NCBI GenBank assembly: GCA_937773605.1
Contig: CALJVP010000002.1
Location: forward strand, 1-64,000
Origin: an uncultured SAR86 cluster bacterium
Lineage (GTDB): Bacteria > Pseudomonadota > Gammaproteobacteria > Magnimaribacterales > Magnimaribacteraceae
Direction: 5' to 3'
DNA: 64,000 nt
Position 1 is the stretch's first letter; every line of letters begins with the position of its first letter. A program made the position numbers and the translations under genes. The notes under the pieces are model-generated. The model was not told where the DNA came from, ran no database searches, and saw nothing but the letters and a program-made list of their open reading frames with translations. This document shows, piece by piece, positions 59,408-64,000 of this stretch.

Positions 59408-60169
59408 CTAATTTTGTGTTTTTCCACCAACGTACTCTATGGCATAAACTCTTGGAGTATCACATTCCCTGAGTTCATCAAGGTCGGTAGGCCCAGGATT
59501 ACCAGAGAGAAAGTTATCTGGAGTTACTCCCCACTCTTTTAAAGTTGAATGAGCGTAAACTTCGAGGTAGTCGTATGCTTGTTCAATTCCAGAACCAGCT
59601 CCCATAAACCAATAATAAATACCGCTATCAACATTAATACTATCCAAATACTGATTTTGTTTTGCGTTAGCAGCAGCAAAATCTGCTTGAGAAGCACCCT
59701 CTTTATTAGTACAACCACTGATAGTTAAATATCCATCAGGTGTCTGGTTCTTTGGCTGTCTAACAGTAAAGGAGTATACGGCGGCATGATTAGGACAAGG
59801 ATTAGCTGCGTCAAATTCAGCAGCTAATTTTGTTCCTTTAGCAGCCCATTCATCTTGAGCTTGACCAAGTGAAGTGAAGTCTTCTGTAACACCCAGCCAA
59901 AAAAGATCATAAGGAAAATCTGATTTCCTTTGATAATAAGGGGTCATTAGATATCCAGCATAAGGAACAGTATAATTTTTATCTGCCCATTTATCCCATT
60001 TTGCAGCAACTTTTCTGGTGTCATTTAAATCTTTGTTATCAGAAAAATTACATTGGTAAATTTCAAGAGCAGCATCTTGAGGGGCTTCCATGTGGTTGTC
60101 AGCAAAAACGGTTAAAGAAAAAAGAAAGGAAAAGATGGCAACTGAAGTTGCTTTAAAAATTTGATTCAT
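59408..60169 (-). CDS. Exported protein of unknown function, paralog C
   Basis: Start trimmed to MNQIFKATSVAIFSFLFSLTVFADNH; CNFSDNKDLNDTRKVAAKWDKWAD, CTNKEGASQADFAAANAKQNQYLD, ECDTPRVYAIEYV. Confidence 0.75.
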   Translation of the reverse strand: MNQIFKATSVAIFSFLFSLTVFADNHMEAPQDAALEIYQCNFSDNKDLNDTRKVAAKWDKWADKNYTVPYAGYLMTPYYQRKSDFPYDLFWLGVTEDFTSLGQAQDEWAAKGTKLAAEFDAANPCPNHAAVYSFTVRQPKNQTPDGYLTISGCTNKEGASQADFAAANAKQNQYLDSINVDSGIYYWFMGAGSGIEQAYDYLEVYAHSTLKEWGVTPDNFLSGNPGPTDLDELRECDTPRVYAIEYVGGKTQN

Positions 60170-60329
60170 AGGTCTCTCCATGGTTAATATTAAATCATCC
60201 TGGAAAAACAAAGAAAATTTCAGCAACGTATCCCCATAGTGACTCCATTCTATAGGTTCAACCAGACTTCTAGTCTCTCAAATAAAGACTATAGTGCAAG
60301 AACTTTATTAAGGAAAAGCAGCTAAGATT

Positions 60330-61004
60330 CTAGTTCTTTTTTGTTGGTAAAAGAATACTTCTGAGCCAGCCTAAGATTGAATTATCTGCCAAATCGATTC
60401 TATCGAGATGGTCATACAAGTCATCTAATGCTTGAGGATCTTTGAATAAATCGATTCTAGTAAAAGCTTCTTCGTTAGGATCAAGCTCTTTAATTATTTT
60501 TGCAGGATTTCCGCCCACTATGACATTCTTCGGCACGTCTTTAACAACAACAGCTCCTGCTGCGACAATGCTATTCTCTCCAATGGTCACACCTTTGCCT
60601 ACAACCGCCCTATCTCCTATCCATACGTTATTCTTTAGCTCTATTGGTTTGGTTGTTCCAACTGGTGCTGCGCGATTATAAATACCATGCCAATCAGCAT
60701 CAGAAACATAGGCACTGTTTGCAAACATACAGCCATCACCGATGGTAATCTTTGTAGCTGCTGCAATCCTAACTCCAGGAGTTAATAAACAGTAATCTCC
60801 TATTTCAATAACTCCATCAAATTCTCCCAAGTTCCAAGTTGTTAAATGGATATTGTTATCAGAAGAAGCTACAAAAGTCGGACATTTTCCTACATTAACT
60901 CTGCTGCCAAAGACATCTATGTATCTGGCCCCCATAACCACGGGGCCCTCTCCTAAGCTCTCAAATTGAGGAGCTACGTAAAGATCAACGTAAAGTCTAA
61001 CCAA
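60330..61004 (-). CDS. Left-handed beta-helix acyltransferase
   Basis: Hexapeptide repeats: IEIGDYCLLTPGVRIAAATKITIGDGCMFANSAYVSDADWHG...NNVWIGDRAVVGKGVTIGENSIVAAGAVVVKDVPKNVIVGGNPAKII. Confidence 0.88.
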   Translation of the reverse strand: MVRLYVDLYVAPQFESLGEGPVVMGARYIDVFGSRVNVGKCPTFVASSDNNIHLTTWNLGEFDGVIEIGDYCLLTPGVRIAAATKITIGDGCMFANSAYVSDADWHGIYNRAAPVGTTKPIELKNNVWIGDRAVVGKGVTIGENSIVAAGAVVVKDVPKNVIVGGNPAKIIKELDPNEEAFTRIDLFKDPQALDDLYDHLDRIDLADNSILGWLRSILLPTKKN

Positions 61005-61080
61005 TCTTGCTGTTAGTTTTTTAAGCCAATATGGTCTGTTATCTCTTCTGATAATTTCTCTCGTTTACTTATAAGATGAC

Positions 61081-62490
61081 ATGATAAGATACGCGCCCTC
61101 AATGGAACAGCCAATAACACAAGAAAATATTTCTAGTACCGCGAGGGCAAGGCAAGAAGCTAGGAAGTTTCTGGCGTTAGCTGCACCGATGTTCTTTACT
61201 CAACTGGCTTTACAATTAATTCAAGTTAATTCGGTCATACAAAGTGGTAATTATTCTACTGATGTTCAAGCGGGCATCATGTTAGCTGGAAACCTTTGGT
61301 TTCCCGTCATGGTAGGAATTGGAGGTGTATTATTTTTCATCACTCCCATGATAGCCCAACTCTTTGGGGCAAATAAAAATGAAGAAATAGGGCCATTGGT
61401 CAGACAAGGAGTTTGGCTTGCGATGCCTATAGTTTTTGTAGGGATGTTAATTCTATCTCAAGCTCATTTAATCTTAACTTTGGCAAAAGTAGATCCTGAA
61501 ATTATAAAACACTCTAAAGAATACCTAAGTTACTTCATATTTGCTTTACCGGCCATATTATTAAGCCAACCCCTAAGGTCTCTTTGCGAAGGAACCACCA
61601 GACCCCTTCCTGTAACTTTCCTAAATATATTGATGCTTATAATCGCAATAATCGGTAACTATACTTTTATTTATGGTAATTTTGGATTTCCTGAGATGGG
61701 GGCAAGAGGAGCGGGGCTATCAGCAGTTATTGGTACGTGGACTTCGTTTATTCTCTTAATTTTTTATCTCAAAATAAGGCAAGAGTTTGAGCCTACAAAA
61801 TTATTTTCTAAATTTGACCTTCCTAATTTTCGTATTCTAAAAGAAATACTAAAAGGCGGCATTCCTGTTGGTTTAGGAAATTTTATAGAACTAAGTATGT
61901 TTAGTGGAGCTGGCATCATACTTGGCAGATTTGGCAGTGAAGTAATAGCAGCAAACGGAATTGCACTGACCATTGGAGGCTTATTCTTTATGGTCCCGAT
62001 GTCCATTGCAAACGCTGCCGCTGTAAGAGTGGGAAATAATGTTGGAGCAAATAATATGATAGGAGCTAAATACAGTTCTTATTTTTCACTTCGTTTAGCA
62101 ATTCTTTGTGCATTAATCGCGAGTCTGATAATAATTCTAAATGCTGAGTCAATGGCAAGAATATTAAACAACAACCCTGAAGTTATATCTTTAGCGGTAA
62201 TACTTTTATCCTTTGCAGCATTTTTCCAAGTTGCAGATGGATTGGCAATGGGAGCTATCGGAGCCTTAAGAGGTTATAAAGATACCTTTGGTCCTATGAA
62301 AATTATGGCTATCTCGTATTGGGGTGTTGGATTGCCTGTTGGTGTAGTACTTTCAATCACAGATATAATTGTAGAACCCATGGGGGCGGTCGGAATGTGG
62401 ACAGGCATCTGTTGTGGCTTAATAGTTGCGGCCACATTAATGGTTCGTAGAGTAAGAAAAATTACCAACCAATTTATAAATGATCAATAA
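61081..62490 (+). CDS. MATE family efflux transporter (NorM-like)
   Basis: ALAAPMFFTQLALQLIQVNSVIQSG, two homologous TM halves, GALRGYKDT, PVGLGNFIELSMF. Confidence 0.92.
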   Translation: MIRYAPSMEQPITQENISSTARARQEARKFLALAAPMFFTQLALQLIQVNSVIQSGNYSTDVQAGIMLAGNLWFPVMVGIGGVLFFITPMIAQLFGANKNEEIGPLVRQGVWLAMPIVFVGMLILSQAHLILTLAKVDPEIIKHSKEYLSYFIFALPAILLSQPLRSLCEGTTRPLPVTFLNILMLIIAIIGNYTFIYGNFGFPEMGARGAGLSAVIGTWTSFILLIFYLKIRQEFEPTKLFSKFDLPNFRILKEILKGGIPVGLGNFIELSMFSGAGIILGRFGSEVIAANGIALTIGGLFFMVPMSIANAAAVRVGNNVGANNMIGAKYSSYFSLRLAILCALIASLIIILNAESMARILNNNPEVISLAVILLSFAAFFQVADGLAMGAIGALRGYKDTFGPMKIMAISYWGVGLPVGVVLSITDIIVEPMGAVGMWTGICCGLIVAATLMVRRVRKITNQFINDQ

Positions 62491-62734
62491 ATTAGATGCT
62501 AAAGGCTTAATCTGTCCTGAGCCAATTATGTTGCTTCATAAGGCCATAAAAGAAGCCAAGCATGGTGATAGAATAGAAGTCTTTGCTACTGATCCAACCA
62601 CTGAAAGAGATATAGAAAAGTTTTGTAATTTTCTAGGTCACTTACTTTTAGAGAAAAAAATAGAAGATAAAGAATTTTATTATCTTGTTGAGAAGAGAGA
62701 TAAGAATATAATTGAAACCAATTTGGAGAATTAA
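62480..62734 (+). CDS. tusA: TusA-like sulfurtransferase
   Basis: LDAKGLICPEPIMLLHKAIKEAKHGDRIEVFATDPTTERDIEKFCNFLGHLLL (CPxP motif). Confidence 0.9.
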   Translation: MINKLDAKGLICPEPIMLLHKAIKEAKHGDRIEVFATDPTTERDIEKFCNFLGHLLLEKKIEDKEFYYLVEKRDKNIIETNLEN

Positions 62735-63760
62735 ATGACTACATACACTAATCAACAATGGCTTTTAGATAAACGTCCTAGCGGCATGCCTACGGATGAT
62801 TGCTGGAAACTCAATGAAGAGGAAGTTCCTGAATTAAAAGAAGGCGAGCTTTTGATTAAAGTTCTTTACTTATCCATAGATCCTTACATGAGAGGCAGGA
62901 TGAATGACGGAGAATCCTATGCCGCCCCTGCAGCTATAGGAGAACCTATGACAGGAGAAAGCGTAGGTGTTGTAGTTGAAAGTAAATCTGATAAATTCAT
63001 AAAAGGCGACTACCTATGTACACATCAAGGATGGCAGAGCTACATAGTAGCAAATGAAAAAGATCCTCAATTGTTTAAAGCTGACCCATCTATCGTTCCT
63101 TTGTCGACCTATCTTGGTACTGTGGGTATGCCAGGAAGAACGGCATACTTTGGCTTGCTTAGAGTTGGGCTTCCTAAATCAGGAGAGACTATTGTAGTGT
63201 CTGCTGCTTCTGGAGCAGTGGGAACTGTGGTTGGGCAAATGGGTAAAATCTTAGGATGCAGAGTGGTTGGGGTAGCAGGCGGAGAAGTGAAATGCTCTTA
63301 CGTTAAAGATGAGTTAGGATTTGATGATTGCATTGACTACAAAGCAGGGAATTTAGAAGAAGACTTGAAGAACGCTTGCCCTGATGGCATTGATATTTAT
63401 TTTGAAAATGTTGGCGGACCGGTTAGTAAGGCTGTAGCTAAACTCTTGAATCCTGGTTCCAGAGTTCCTATTTGTGGATTTATATCTGCTTATAACTCTG
63501 AAGACATGACTCAAGAAGAAACTCCTTTCCATGTATTTGGAGCTCTAGATCCTGCTCCTGAGCACAGATTCTTTGTTGTCACCGAGTGGTTTAAAGAATG
63601 GAGAAGTGCAACAGATGAATTGTCTCAATGGATTTCAGAGGGGAAAATTAAATACAGAGAAACAGTCACTGATGGTTTCGAGAATGCCCCACAAGGTTTG
63701 CGTGACGTTTTAACTGGTAAGAATTTTGGAAAGCAAGTTATAAAGGTAGCTGAAGAATAA
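62735..63760 (+). CDS. NADP-dependent oxidoreductase, MDR superfamily (CurA/LTB4DH-like)
   Basis: LSIDPYMRGRMND, GMPGRTAYFGLLRVGLPKSGETIVVSAASGAVGTVVGQMGKILGCRVVGVAGG, DIYFENVGGPVSKAV. Confidence 0.94.
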   Translation: MTTYTNQQWLLDKRPSGMPTDDCWKLNEEEVPELKEGELLIKVLYLSIDPYMRGRMNDGESYAAPAAIGEPMTGESVGVVVESKSDKFIKGDYLCTHQGWQSYIVANEKDPQLFKADPSIVPLSTYLGTVGMPGRTAYFGLLRVGLPKSGETIVVSAASGAVGTVVGQMGKILGCRVVGVAGGEVKCSYVKDELGFDDCIDYKAGNLEEDLKNACPDGIDIYFENVGGPVSKAVAKLLNPGSRVPICGFISAYNSEDMTQEETPFHVFGALDPAPEHRFFVVTEWFKEWRSATDELSQWISEGKIKYRETVTDGFENAPQGLRDVLTGKNFGKQVIKVAEE

Positions 63761-63761
63761 G

Positions 63762-64000
63762 CTAGTTACCTTCCCATTTGAACTCATTCTTTTCTTCGAT
63801 ACTATTATCTGAATCTAGTAGTGCTCTCATTGCTTTTGCTGCATCGTTGGATCTCATGGTTACATCAAAGGCTTTTTGTTCCATCATAAGCCCCTCCTCT
63901 AAAGACACATCAAGACCGTGATGAATTATCTTTTTAACTTGTCTTAAGGCAATCGGTGCTCGCGAAGCTAAATCCGAACAGTACGATACAAGCTCTTCAT
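63762..64000 (-). CDS. Enoyl-CoA hydratase/isomerase family protein (C-terminal part)
   Basis: Reverse-strand frame open from the window edge: EELVSYCSDLASRAPIALRQVKKIIHHGLDVSLEEGLMMEQKAFDVTMRSNDAAKAMRALLDSDNSIEEKNEFKWEGN*, a crotonase C-terminus. Confidence 0.82.
   Translation of the reverse strand, partial: EELVSYCSDLASRAPIALRQVKKIIHHGLDVSLEEGLMMEQKAFDVTMRSNDAAKAMRALLDSDNSIEEKNEFKWEGN

Overview
The window is a densely packed chromosomal segment of a low-GC, Gram-negative, gammaproteobacteria-like genome. Gene content and order suggest a streamlined marine lineage, but that taxonomic guess is inference only. Housekeeping blocks recognised: lysS-prfB-thrC-hom-(alaC-like aminotransferase)-dsbC-xerD-rplS-trmD-rimM-rpsP, groES-groEL, and msrB-murJ-ribF-ileS-lspA-ispH. 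Accessory content: a TetR-controlled MacAB-like ABC exporter with three FtsX-type permeases, a c-type cytochrome/beta-helix gene pair, a c-di-GMP/phosphorelay signalling island, a cobalamin-riboswitch/BtuB/PduO unit, FG-GAP and EF-hand secreted proteins, and three tandem paralogous secreted proteins of unknown function. I found no CRISPR array, prophage, transposon, tRNA or rRNA. Main points for follow-up: (i) the three secreted paralogs, each apparently an internal duplication; (ii) ribosomal protein S16 with a long 13-aa-repeat acidic tail that contains two frame breaks; (iii) a HisKA-REC-GGDEF protein with no ATPase domain; (iv) a murJ gene whose conserved N-terminus implies a CTG start overlapping the msrB stop; (v) the programmed prfB frameshift, visible in full; (vi) a one-base frame break that fuses two permeases; (vii) a broken PuuD/Urate_ox_N-like membrane gene. 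Several frame breaks could be assembly errors and need read-level checks.
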